DNA of 19,087 nt from MWCM01 sp964558315 (GTDB taxonomy: Bacteria; Patescibacteriota; UBA1384; XYA2-FULL-43-10), in contig CAZLCL010000013.1 in the NCBI GenBank assembly GCA_964558315.1, forward strand, positions 1-19,087, given 5' to 3'. Positions 6,357-13,087 of the stretch are shown here, piece after piece. Under the pieces are notes generated by a model, which was given only the letters and a program-made list of their open reading frames with translations, was not told where the DNA came from and did not search any database. The first letter of the stretch is position 1. Each line of letters opens with the position of its first letter. The position numbers and the translations under genes are program-made.

Positions 6357-7613
6357 CTAATTTAAAATTCCGCGGTTGCTAACAGCTTTGCCAATCCTAT
6401 TTATAGCTAAAGCGTATGCTGATTGACGCAGAGAAATTTTTTTACTGGTAGATAAGTTATAGATCTCTCTAAAAGCGCTGGAAATTTTTTGCTTAAGATG
6501 GCCTGTAATCTCATCTTTATTCCAATAATATCTCTGAAGATTTTGCACCCATTCAAAATAGCTAACTGTAACGCCACCGGAATTTGCTAAGATATCAGGA
6601 ATAATATCAATGCCCTTAGATTCTAAAATACCATCAGCCGAAAAAGTTGTGGGGCCGTTAGCAACCTCCAAAATACAACTTGCTTTAATCTTTGATACAT
6701 TTTTTTCGCTAATGACGTTTTCAAGTGCCGCTGGGATAATAATATCCGCATCTAATTCAAATATCTTGTCGGACGGGATATTTTTTGCACCAGATAAATC
6801 TTTAACACTTCCCTTTTTCTTTTTGTGCGCCGATACCTTGTGAGGGTCAACTCCCTCTTTGTTAAAAATTGCGCCTTTAGAATCTGAAATTGCTAAAATT
6901 TTATAGCCTTGATGATATAAAATATCTGCAAGATTCTCTCCTGCATTGCCGTAACCCTGAATAACCACCGAAGTCTCTTGAGCTTTTTTAGTTTTTATGG
7001 ATAAATATTCATTTAAAACAAAAGCGGCGCCTTGAGCAGTCGCGGTATCTCGTCCCAAAGAACCTTCGTTTTCGATTGGTTTGCCTGTAACAACCGCCGG
7101 AGAATGAGTGCGGCTGATATGAGAGAATTCATCCATTATCCAAGCCATGATTTGAGCGTTTGTATATACATCCGGAGCAGGTATATCTTTATCTGGTCCG
7201 ATAAATTCAAATATTTTGTCAATATAGCCGTGAGTAAGATGTTTTAATTCGTGTTCAGATAATTTTTTGGGGTCAACAACAATGCCTCCCTTTGCCCCCC
7301 CAAAGGGAATATCTACAACAGCGCATTTTAAAGTCATCCAAATTGAAAGAGCCTTAATTTCATCCGCGGTGACTGACGGATGATAACGGAGGCCTCCTTT
7401 ATAAGGACCTCGATAGTTGTTGTGTTGCGACCTAAAACCTTTAAAAACTTCAATATGGCCGTCGTCCATTTCAATTGGTATTGCGACCTCGATTACTCTT
7501 TGAGGTTCTTTTAAAACTTTAATTATCTCCATATCGCAATCGGCGAATTTAGCGGCTGAATCTATCTGCGCTTGAGCATTTTCAAAAATGTTTTCGTTCA
7601 TAGAATTATCCAT
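6357..7613 (-). CDS. Glu/Leu/Phe/Val dehydrogenase family, probably NAD(P)-glutamate dehydrogenase
   Basis: Interconverts glutamate and 2-oxoglutarate plus ammonia. The 418-residue length fits the hexameric GDH family. Visible: PYKGGLRYHP with substrate-binding Lys72, catalytic Lys108 in PFGGAKGG, Asp148 in DIPAPDVYT, and the nucleotide fold GYGNAG (220-225) followed by an acidic residue, Asp244, at the end of the next strand, which hints at NAD preference. SYFEWVQN near residue 350 matches the substrate pocket of GDHs better than that of leucine dehydrogenases. The start is either ATG 7613, overlapping the PPC gene by 8 nt, or the internal ATG at 7601, preceded by a weak GGA; neither has a strong ribosome site. 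Glutamate versus other amino-acid specificity is inference. A GDH is a notable retention for a reduced genome. Confidence 0.92.
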   Translation of the reverse strand: MDNSMNENIFENAQAQIDSAAKFADCDMEIIKVLKEPQRVIEVAIPIEMDDGHIEVFKGFRSQHNNYRGPYKGGLRYHPSVTADEIKALSIWMTLKCAVVDIPFGGAKGGIVVDPKKLSEHELKHLTHGYIDKIFEFIGPDKDIPAPDVYTNAQIMAWIMDEFSHISRTHSPAVVTGKPIENEGSLGRDTATAQGAAFVLNEYLSIKTKKAQETSVVIQGYGNAGENLADILYHQGYKILAISDSKGAIFNKEGVDPHKVSAHKKKKGSVKDLSGAKNIPSDKIFELDADIIIPAALENVISEKNVSKIKASCILEVANGPTTFSADGILESKGIDIIPDILANSGGVTVSYFEWVQNLQRYYWNKDEITGHLKQKISSAFREIYNLSTSKKISLRQSAYALAINRIGKAVSNRGILN

Positions 7614-8031
7614 TTATTAAATTTAAGCCGATATTTTTATTATGTTTTCTAACTATAGGCGTAGTTAACACCGATATCATTATTTCGCAAGTTGCGGCTA
7701 TTTTAGCATATAGTAGATGTCCTCCAAAAGCGGACATATTTCTGTCAGATAAAGTGGCGTGAAGATGAAGAGCAATTTTTTTATTGAACATTCCGGCATT
7801 GCCGTTTAAATTAATTAGTTCTAAAGGACCGGCTATTTTTTTGTGATGATATTGTTTATTGCCTAAATCATACAGGGCGAGTTCGACCTCTTTTACTGCT
7901 CCTATTCCAGTAATCCAAGCGCTTATGATGCGCTGATCGTTTAAAAAGGTAGTGAGTGAGTCTAATATTTCATCGCCCTTCTTAAGCACCAATATATAAT
8001 TCTGGTCAAAATCGTTTGGTGTATTTTTCAT
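7606..8031 (-). CDS. PPC/DUF296 domain protein
   Basis: A stand-alone PPC (plant and prokaryote conserved, DUF296) domain of about 141 residues, the usual size. Visible family features are YILVLKKGDEILDSL at the start, a WITGIGAVKEVELALYDL segment, LHLHATLSD with paired histidines, and a GGHLLYAKIAATCEIMI segment; the histidines are the likely metal/trimer-site residues. In plants the domain is fused to AT-hooks and helps assemble DNA-binding proteins; the role of bacterial stand-alone members is not established. I chose the ATG at 8031. The frame stays open to an ATG at 8127, but that extension is a hydrophobic stretch overlapping the upstream gene, lacks a ribosome site and is not part of the domain. 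The stop overlaps the gdh start by 8 nt, suggesting translational coupling. Confidence 0.82.
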   Translation of the reverse strand: MKNTPNDFDQNYILVLKKGDEILDSLTTFLNDQRIISAWITGIGAVKEVELALYDLGNKQYHHKKIAGPLELINLNGNAGMFNKKIALHLHATLSDRNMSAFGGHLLYAKIAATCEIMISVLTTPIVRKHNKNIGLNLING

Positions 8032-8084
8032 CTTAGGTTCCAATAAAAAATAATTAGTGATAAATAGAATATATTGTAAATTTC

Positions 8085-8342
8085 TTAAGATAGCAAACGA
8101 TAGAACAAGCCCTTGCAAAGTAGCCATAAAAACAGCAATATTTTTTTAGTTGCTGGCCAAGTGCCTGGCAGGGCGGCGATTAAAATTGCTAAAAATAGCC
8201 AATTTCCGCTTTTAATGAAGACATAAATATTCCAGATCAAAAAAAGTAATAACAAAAAAGAGAGGGATATTTGATAACTAATCGGCAAATTTTGTATTAA
8301 AAGATCGTAGCGCGAGAATAATAATTCAATAAAATTATCCAT
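8085..8342 (-). CDS. Small integral membrane protein, unknown function
   Basis: About 85 residues from the ATG at 8342, one base after the TGA of the upstream LytR_C gene. It has a short amphipathic N-terminus, then two clear hydrophobic segments (roughly residues 23-43 and 48-62 from this start) and a third C-terminal one (about 68-83), with the motif ALPGTWPATKK between the last two. I do not recognise the family. The frame can extend to a TTG at 8360, but tight coupling at 8342 and the GGGGA upstream favour the shorter form. Its position directly after an envelope-anchored protein suggests a membrane role. Confidence 0.6.
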   Translation of the reverse strand: MDNFIELLFSRYDLLIQNLPISYQISLSFLLLLFLIWNIYVFIKSGNWLFLAILIAALPGTWPATKKILLFLWLLCKGLFYRLLS

Positions 8343-8343
8343 A

Positions 8344-9216
8344 TCACTTTTTCCCCACAACTACAATTATGTCATAATTCCCGGTAACAGAAGGGTTTTC
8401 ATATGATAGAACATTGTAATTTGTTAAAGATTGCTTTATCAGTTCTGACTCAGCTGATTTGCCGGTATTGAAATAAATAGTTGTGTTTTCGTATGTAAAA
8501 CGTGAAGCGTTGGTTACCGATTCAACTATAAACCCGTTTGTTTTAAGAATATCTGCTAGAACGGCGGCAGAGCCACTAATGCCATTACCGTTTAATACCT
8601 TAAGCTTAATTGTGCTCTTATCTATCTGCGCCGGTTCTGAGGTGATATTATCGCTAGTATTATCTGTGTCATTGCTTACTGTGGAGTCCTTGTTGTCGTC
8701 AGCGTTATCAATCTCGGTATTTTTTGATGAATCATCTTTATCTGTATCGTTAGAGACCCGCGTATAATCTTGACCGTTAATGATTTCAACGCCTGAATTA
8801 TCTTCTGACGAACTGTTATCTGATGTTTTATTGCCAATATATGAACGAATTTTATCGAAATAAATAATTCCTAATGCTACTAAAGTAAATATCACTACAA
8901 AAATCAACACGTATGTAAGCCAGTGATTAGATTTTTTGGGGATATCGTTTTGATCTGATGATTCTTGATTTTCTGAATCACTAGGCGTGCTATTGGTTTT
9001 CTCGATATTATCATCTTCTGTATTAGCTGGATAAGTTTCGTGTTCGGGAAAAATATCTTCATAGACAGGCGGAGTTTTGCCGCTTTTATCAATTGGAATT
9101 TCAACAACATCCTGATCTGAATCGTCTTCAGTTTGTTCTTCGGTGATATCCTTATCTTTTAACTCAATATCTTCCGCAGTTTTTTTCTGCGGTTTAATGT
9201 CGTCTGCGATACCCAT
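8344..9216 (-). CDS. Single-pass membrane protein with C-terminal LytR_C domain
   Basis: 290 residues. A highly acidic, disordered cytoplasmic part (1-95) precedes one transmembrane helix (about 99-120). An Asp/Ser/Asn-rich extracytoplasmic linker (about 125-200) follows, then a C-terminal domain (about 203-290) starting IKLKVLNGNGISGSA and ending YDIIVVVGKK, the LytR cell-envelope C-terminal (LytR_C, PF13399-like) pattern. In Gram-positive LytR-CpsA-Psr proteins this domain follows the transferase domain; here the transferase domain is absent, so no enzymatic role should be inferred. A wall- or division-associated binding function is possible. ATG 9216 has no good ribosome site; the GGAGGGG upstream lies about 18 bases away. 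It is first in a run of closely spaced genes reaching gdh and trxB. Confidence 0.75.
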   Translation of the reverse strand: MGIADDIKPQKKTAEDIELKDKDITEEQTEDDSDQDVVEIPIDKSGKTPPVYEDIFPEHETYPANTEDDNIEKTNSTPSDSENQESSDQNDIPKKSNHWLTYVLIFVVIFTLVALGIIYFDKIRSYIGNKTSDNSSSEDNSGVEIINGQDYTRVSNDTDKDDSSKNTEIDNADDNKDSTVSNDTDNTSDNITSEPAQIDKSTIKLKVLNGNGISGSAAVLADILKTNGFIVESVTNASRFTYENTTIYFNTGKSAESELIKQSLTNYNVLSYENPSVTGNYDIIVVVGKK

Positions 9217-9254
9217 TTTGATAACCGTTACCGGCCCCTCCTAATTATATTAGT

Positions 9255-9263
9255 ATTATAACA
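9255..9263 (-). promoter_or_regulatory. Extended -10 promoter for the LytR_C-to-trxB gene run
   Basis: On the - strand TGTTATAAT (9263-9255) is a perfect -10 TATAAT with the TGn extension. No recognisable -35 lies 16-18 bases upstream, where the DNA is a run of A/T. The start would be near 9248, giving a leader of about 32 nt that contains GGAGGGG. It sits in the 56-bp spacer after the DUF362 gene. Confidence 0.55.
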
Positions 9264-9272
9264 TAAAAAAAT

Positions 9273-10160
9273 TCAAAGAAAATTTTTATGCAATTTAATT
9301 TTTGTAACATGTTTTTTCCAGTCGTCTCCGACGATTATATTATTATCAGGGTTGCTCTGTTTATCGCAAGGAAGATATTCAATATCTTGCGGGTTTATGC
9401 CCAACAGACGACAGGAAAGAGTATCAGCTTGAACTGAATCTGTGGAAGCAATTGCCCAATGTTCGGCAGATAATTTGCCCTCGGTGCCTGGCCCATCTCC
9501 TTGCATGGTGGCATAGCCATCAACTATTGCAAGCGAAACAGCTAACTTTGTATTGACATGGCGTAAAAAGTATAAATATCTTTCAGTTTCAGTTTTGAGT
9601 GATCGTTTTAAAAATGGTAGTAAATATTTCCCCTTGTCATTATGAGCTATGCTGGAAGCTGGATCTTGCTTGCTTGGTATAAGATTAGCTGTTGCTCCAA
9701 AATAGTTTATATGCGAATGAGTTTTAGGCGGTGATATTGAAACTATATAATCTGAGTGCAATAAAGTTACGGGTAGCCTTAGAACATGATCATAATTGCG
9801 ATCGTCTGTTATGGTGATCTCTTCAATATCATCTTTTGACAAGTCAACAAATGCCAAATCAAATTTTTCTTGAATGCTAAAATAGCCGTAATTTTGAAAA
9901 GATTTTAATGTCTCTCCCTCTTTTACAGCTTCGGCTAAAACGATTTGAGTCTTTACATGGGGTGTAATAAATTCGAGTAAACCATTCAAAGCATCAACAT
10001 GAGTGGCCGATAATTGATAATTTTCGGAAAAGCAATTTACTTTAATTACAATGCTTTTTGATCTTTGAATTTTACTAGTAATTTCAGATTTAATTAATGA
10101 AAGACAGCGCGAAACATTATATGTGCGGTCGTCAGAAGAGATAAAAGAGATTTTAGACAT
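9273..10160 (-). CDS. DUF362 domain protein
   Basis: 295 residues with the conserved pattern of DUF362 proteins: an IVIKVNCFS strand near residue 40, IVLAEA near 75, a DYIVSISPPKTHSHINYFGATANL segment near 145-165 that replaces the usual PK.KTH...KN, and IVDGYATMQGDGPGTEGK near 215, followed by a conserved Asp-rich stretch (STDSVQADTLSCRLLG). The family is widespread and of uncertain function; some members are fused to ferredoxin domains, but there is no CxxC cluster here. It follows the AbrB-like gene by 16 bp and is probably cotranscribed with it. ATG start, no visible ribosome site. Confidence 0.82.
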   Translation of the reverse strand: MSKISFISSDDRTYNVSRCLSLIKSEITSKIQRSKSIVIKVNCFSENYQLSATHVDALNGLLEFITPHVKTQIVLAEAVKEGETLKSFQNYGYFSIQEKFDLAFVDLSKDDIEEITITDDRNYDHVLRLPVTLLHSDYIVSISPPKTHSHINYFGATANLIPSKQDPASSIAHNDKGKYLLPFLKRSLKTETERYLYFLRHVNTKLAVSLAIVDGYATMQGDGPGTEGKLSAEHWAIASTDSVQADTLSCRLLGINPQDIEYLPCDKQSNPDNNIIVGDDWKKHVTKIKLHKNFL

Positions 10161-10176
10161 AGTTATTTATTATCTA

Positions 10177-10377
10177 TCACCATCTAAGAATGTTATCTTT
10201 ACTTTTACCGTTTAAATCATTGCTCTTAAAAATTATTAGCTTCTGGTTCTCTTCGTCAACTTCAACATCAACTTCGTCACCCTTATCCCAGAGCAATTTT
10301 TTTAGAATCCATTTGGGAAGAGTAATACAAAGACTATAATTTGAAAACTTAATCAATTTTCTTTTTTCCGCCTCCAT
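10177..10377 (-). CDS. AbrB/SpoVT-type (MazE-like) small DNA-binding protein
   Basis: 66 residues with the swapped-hairpin AbrB pattern: KLIKFSNYSLCITLPKWIL (8-26), then GDEVDVEVDE.NQKLIIFK (33-51), i.e. a beta strand, a short helix and an acidic hairpin. Such proteins are transition-state regulators or antitoxins. No toxin partner is adjacent: the next gene encodes DUF362 and the previous is lexA. It may therefore be a stand-alone regulator, possibly of its own unit. The GGAGG just inside the coding region is not usable for this ATG. A consensus-like promoter ends three bases before it, so translation is probably (near-)leaderless. Confidence 0.8.
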   Translation of the reverse strand: MEAEKRKLIKFSNYSLCITLPKWILKKLLWDKGDEVDVEVDEENQKLIIFKSNDLNGKSKDNILRW

Positions 10378-10386
10378 GATAGTTAT

Positions 10387-10416
10387 AGTATATTCGATAA
10401 TTGTGTGTCACGTCAA
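10387..10416 (-). promoter_or_regulatory. Promoter for the AbrB-like/DUF362 unit
   Basis: On the - strand TTGACG (10416-10411), an 18-bp spacer and TATACT (10392-10387). The start site would be about 10380, only three bases upstream of the AbrB ATG at 10377. The -35 begins four bases after the lexA stop codon, so the AbrB-like unit can be transcribed independently of lexA. Confidence 0.65.
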
Positions 10417-10419
10417 ATG

Positions 10420-11025
10420 TTAATATCTTCGGATTACTCCTTTTACTTTTCCTTGAACTATAACTCTTTTTTTGGCAAAACGCATCGCTTTCATTTCTTT
10501 ATTGGCAGGCTGAAGGCGAATAAAATTTTTTTCATTGTAAAAACGTTTTAGAGTTGCCATTTCGTTATCAATTAAAGCCACAATAATATCTCCATTACGA
10601 GCATTGGCAGTTTGCTCAATAATTACATAATCCCCGTTCAAAATACCGTCGTCTTTCATTGATTCGCCTCTTACCTTTAAGGCAAATGTTTTTTTACCCA
10701 TCATGTCTCTTGGGATTTCAATTGTATCACCTGTCCTAATAGCCTCAATCGGTTTGCCTGCATCAATTACCCCCTCTAGGGGGATTTCAAATGATTCTAG
10801 ACCCGAAGCAAAAGAGGGCGTAAGTTGTAGTGATCTAGCGGAGATGGCCTCCCGAGTTAGATACCCCTTTTCTTCTAGAATATTAATATACTCTGCTACT
10901 GTTCCTGTAGAGGAAAACTCAAAATAATAAGCAATTTCGCGAAAACTTGGGGCATAACCGTTTTCCTCGATAAATCCTTGAATAAATTCAAGTATCTCTT
11001 TTTGTCTTTTAGTTAATGATTCCAC
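10420..11025 (-). CDS. lexA: LexA repressor (SOS regulator, EC 3.4.21.88)
   Basis: 201 residues, standard length. The N-terminal winged helix (about 1-65) contains PSFREIAYYFEFSSTGTVAEYINILEEKGYL. The autoproteolysis site is Ala89-Gly90 in GVIDAGKP. The catalytic dyad is Ser122 in GESM and Lys160 in MATLKRF, so self-cleavage on RecA filaments should work. It represses DNA-damage genes. The start codon is GTG with AAGGGGA upstream. A predicted leader of roughly 115 nt separates the promoter from the start, and two GTTC-N7-GTTC-like repeats lie in the promoter region, suggesting autorepression. The recognition helix differs from that of the CGAAC-type LexA of Gram-positives as I remember it, but specificity cannot be read from it by eye. 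Confidence 0.96.
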   Translation of the reverse strand: MESLTKRQKEILEFIQGFIEENGYAPSFREIAYYFEFSSTGTVAEYINILEEKGYLTREAISARSLQLTPSFASGLESFEIPLEGVIDAGKPIEAIRTGDTIEIPRDMMGKKTFALKVRGESMKDDGILNGDYVIIEQTANARNGDIIVALIDNEMATLKRFYNEKNFIRLQPANKEMKAMRFAKKRVIVQGKVKGVIRRY

Positions 11026-11120
11026 TTTTCCCCTTAATAATATTATGTAATAATTTCGACCCAGCCATCGTTAAAAGGACCGTAAAAATTAAAATATCGC
11101 CTTTTTTTGTGAATAAATAT

Positions 11121-11172
11121 GTTCGCGTTATGTTCGGTCATATTATGATTATATACCAAACATAAACCGAAC
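11121..11172 (-). promoter_or_regulatory. lexA control region: two candidate LexA operators around a -10 element
   Basis: Box 1 is GTTC (11121-11124)-N7-GTTC (11132-11135), read on the + strand. Box 2, on the - strand, is GTTC (11172-11169)-N7-GTTT (11161-11158). Both have the 11-bp period, and extended repeats read CGAACA-N5-CGAACA on one strand. Between them a - strand TATAAT (11153-11148) is a perfect -10; the corresponding -35 is poor. Box 2 would occupy the spacer between -35 and -10 and box 1 the start of the transcribed region, a typical arrangement for autorepression. GTTC-N7-GTTC is the alphaproteobacterial LexA operator; the assignment here is inference supported by the independent copy at rarA. 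Confidence 0.65.
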
Positions 11173-11182
11173 ACTAAAAAAG

Positions 11183-11191
11183 TTATCCACA
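11183..11191 (+). promoter_or_regulatory. Single perfect DnaA-box-like 9-mer
   Basis: TTATCCACA matches the strongest DnaA-box consensus exactly. It lies just upstream of the lexA operators in the 202-bp spacer between the SpoU gene and lexA. There is no second box, no AT-rich unwinding element with boxes and no dnaA/dnaN gene, so this is not an origin. It could be a chance match or a DnaA-responsive site. Confidence 0.25.
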
Positions 11192-11227
11192 CATAATAAT
11201 TAATTAATGTAATAAAGACAATATCTA

Positions 11228-11743
11228 TTAGATGATACTAAATAAAACAACTCCAACAGATGTGGCCACGTTTAAAGAGTTGGCGATCCCGTGCATGGGA
11301 ATTTCAATTGCTAGATCACAACTGGCCAATACCTTATTTGAAACCCCCTCAATTTCATTGCCCACCACCAATACAAGTGGTTTTATGGCCGAAAAATTTT
11401 TATAATTAATTGATTTTGTCGTTTGTTCTAGAGCTACAATTTGATAACCCTGTTTTTGTAAAACATGGATAAGCCGAAGAGTGCTTTTGCGATATTGCCA
11501 AGGCTGATAATCCAAAGTATTTAAAGCTGTCTTTTGTATTTGTGGTCTAGGCGGAGTTGCAGTAATTCCACATAAATATAGCATTTTAATTCTAGCGGCA
11601 TCGCAAGTTCTAAATATTGCTCCAACGTTATGCATCGAGCGAATGTTATCAAGGACTACGCAAATATCGTTTCTTGGAGCATTAGCAATATTATCTAAAC
11701 CACCTTTTAAGATAATATTATTCTCTATGCTCCTTTTATCCAT
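11228..11743 (-). CDS. TrmH/SpoU-family RNA 2'-O-methyltransferase
   Basis: A SAM-dependent SPOUT-class RNA ribose methylase, 171 residues, i.e. the catalytic domain without the N-terminal substrate-binding domain of RlmB/TrmH-type enzymes. All three motifs are present: motif 1 LDNIRSMHNVGAIFRTCDA (31-49, with conserved Asn39 and Arg45), motif 2 LVVGNEIEGVS (125-135, Glu130), and motif 3 IPMHGIANSLNVATSVG (148-164) in the knotted SAM site. Whether it modifies tRNA or rRNA cannot be decided. The start ATG overlaps the hisS stop (TAATG), implying translational coupling and shared transcription with hisS. Confidence 0.9.
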   Translation of the reverse strand: MDKRSIENNIILKGGLDNIANAPRNDICVVLDNIRSMHNVGAIFRTCDAARIKMLYLCGITATPPRPQIQKTALNTLDYQPWQYRKSTLRLIHVLQKQGYQIVALEQTTKSINYKNFSAIKPLVLVVGNEIEGVSNKVLASCDLAIEIPMHGIANSLNVATSVGVVLFSII

Positions 11744-13035
11744 TATTGCAATTTTCCTAATCGCCTTTTGATTTCCACAGAAAGATTTTTTACCGGCAAA
11801 GTTTCTTGGGCTGAAGCTGATAAATCTCGCAAAATCACTTCATTTTTTACAGCTTCAGCTTGGCCGATAATGATGGCGAACTTAGCTTTTGACTTAACAG
11901 AGTTTTTAATTTGAGTCCTTAAACTATCGTTGGATGGGATAAATAAAACATTAATTGAATTCTTGCTTAAATCATTATAAATGCTTTTTGCTGAACTTTT
12001 TGCTTTTTCACCAAGCTGGAGGACACAAACTTCAATGCCCTCAGGTTTTGGCGGCAAGATCTGTTGTTCTTTCATCAAATTTATTACTCGATCGACACCT
12101 AGCGAATAACCGACAGCGTAATTTTTGTTTCCACCCAGTATCTCTACCAAATCATCGTATCTTCCGCCACCACCCAGAGATGACTGTCTTTCAATGTCAT
12201 TAATGTCAGCAATTTCAAAAACTGTTCTAGAGTAATAATCTAAACCGCGAACCAACTTTGGATCAAGATCGTATCTTATTTGAAAATAATCAAGCAGTTC
12301 AAGAAGCTCCTGAAAATGATTCTTGCAATCAGGGCATAAAGAGTCGAGGATTACGGGCGCATTTTCGGCAATTTTTCTGCATTGGGTCTCCTTGCAATCT
12401 AATAGTCTAAGAGGATTTTTTTCGAAACGATTTCTGCAATTATCGCAAACTTCCCCCATTTTATCTTTATAATATTTTTTAAGCTTACTAATATATTTTG
12501 GTCGGCATTTACTACAACCGATGGAGTTGGCGTAAATTATCAAATCTTTTAGACCAAGTTTTTGTAAAATCTCCCATGCGCTCATTATTATTAAATAATC
12601 AGATTTTGGTGACTGGTCGCCAAATATCTCTACTCCCAATTGGTGAAATTCACGATATCTGCCTTTTTGTGGCCGATCATGCCGAAACATTGGTCCAATA
12701 TAATAAAGTTTAACCGGTTGTGGCCAACTTGCCATACCATTTTGAATAAATGCCCTAACGGCACCTGCAGTCCCCTCTGGTCTTAAAGCCAACTGTGATT
12801 CTAACTCTGTTTTTGTTGATTCAATCAGATACATCTCTTTTTGAATAATATCCGTTTCGTTGCCTATACTTCTAGAATATATTTCAGAATTTTCGAGGTG
12901 TGGTAAATCTATGCGATCAATGCTTAATGAAGATAGAATTTTTTCAGCTGTATTACGAAAAAATTGCCAGTATGGCTGATCTTTGGGCAAAATGTCTCTT
13001 GTTCCTCTAGCTGATTGAAAACTTTGATTAGGCAT
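11743..13035 (-). CDS. hisS: Histidyl-tRNA synthetase (EC 6.1.1.21)
   Basis: Class II synthetase charging tRNA-His; 430 residues. Visible: LRPEGTAG (84-91), motif 2 FRHDRPQKGRYREF (117-130), the HisRS-specific LVRGLDYYSRTVFE (261-274) and GGGGRYDD (288-295), and motif 3 GYSLGVDRV (309-317), followed by a C-terminal anticodon-binding domain (about 330-430). The insertion domain carries eight cysteines in four pairs (174/177, 197/200, 214/219, 234/237), which could bind two zinc ions; this type of insert occurs in many bacterial HisRS. ATG start with GAGG four bases upstream. It follows the rel gene by 52 bp; a rel-hisS neighbourhood is common in bacteria. Confidence 0.96.
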   Translation of the reverse strand: MPNQSFQSARGTRDILPKDQPYWQFFRNTAEKILSSLSIDRIDLPHLENSEIYSRSIGNETDIIQKEMYLIESTKTELESQLALRPEGTAGAVRAFIQNGMASWPQPVKLYYIGPMFRHDRPQKGRYREFHQLGVEIFGDQSPKSDYLIIMSAWEILQKLGLKDLIIYANSIGCSKCRPKYISKLKKYYKDKMGEVCDNCRNRFEKNPLRLLDCKETQCRKIAENAPVILDSLCPDCKNHFQELLELLDYFQIRYDLDPKLVRGLDYYSRTVFEIADINDIERQSSLGGGGRYDDLVEILGGNKNYAVGYSLGVDRVINLMKEQQILPPKPEGIEVCVLQLGEKAKSSAKSIYNDLSKNSINVLFIPSNDSLRTQIKNSVKSKAKFAIIIGQAEAVKNEVILRDLSASAQETLPVKNLSVEIKRRLGKLQ

Positions 13036-13087
13036 AAAACCTCAAAATATTAAAAATAGATCTGTCCAAATCCTAGCTAATAGATAA

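Noticed and set aside
8032..8127. N-terminal extension of the PPC/DUF296 protein
   Set aside because: Hydrophobic 32-residue extension overlapping the upstream membrane protein gene, without a ribosome site and outside the domain; the ATG at 8031 is preferred.
10177..11025. Toxin-antitoxin module including the AbrB/MazE-like gene
   Set aside because: No toxin-like open frame is adjacent; the neighbours are lexA and a DUF362 gene.
11041..11227. Replication origin suggested by the DnaA box and AT-rich DNA
   Set aside because: Only one box, no dnaA/dnaN/rnmV neighbours and no box cluster.
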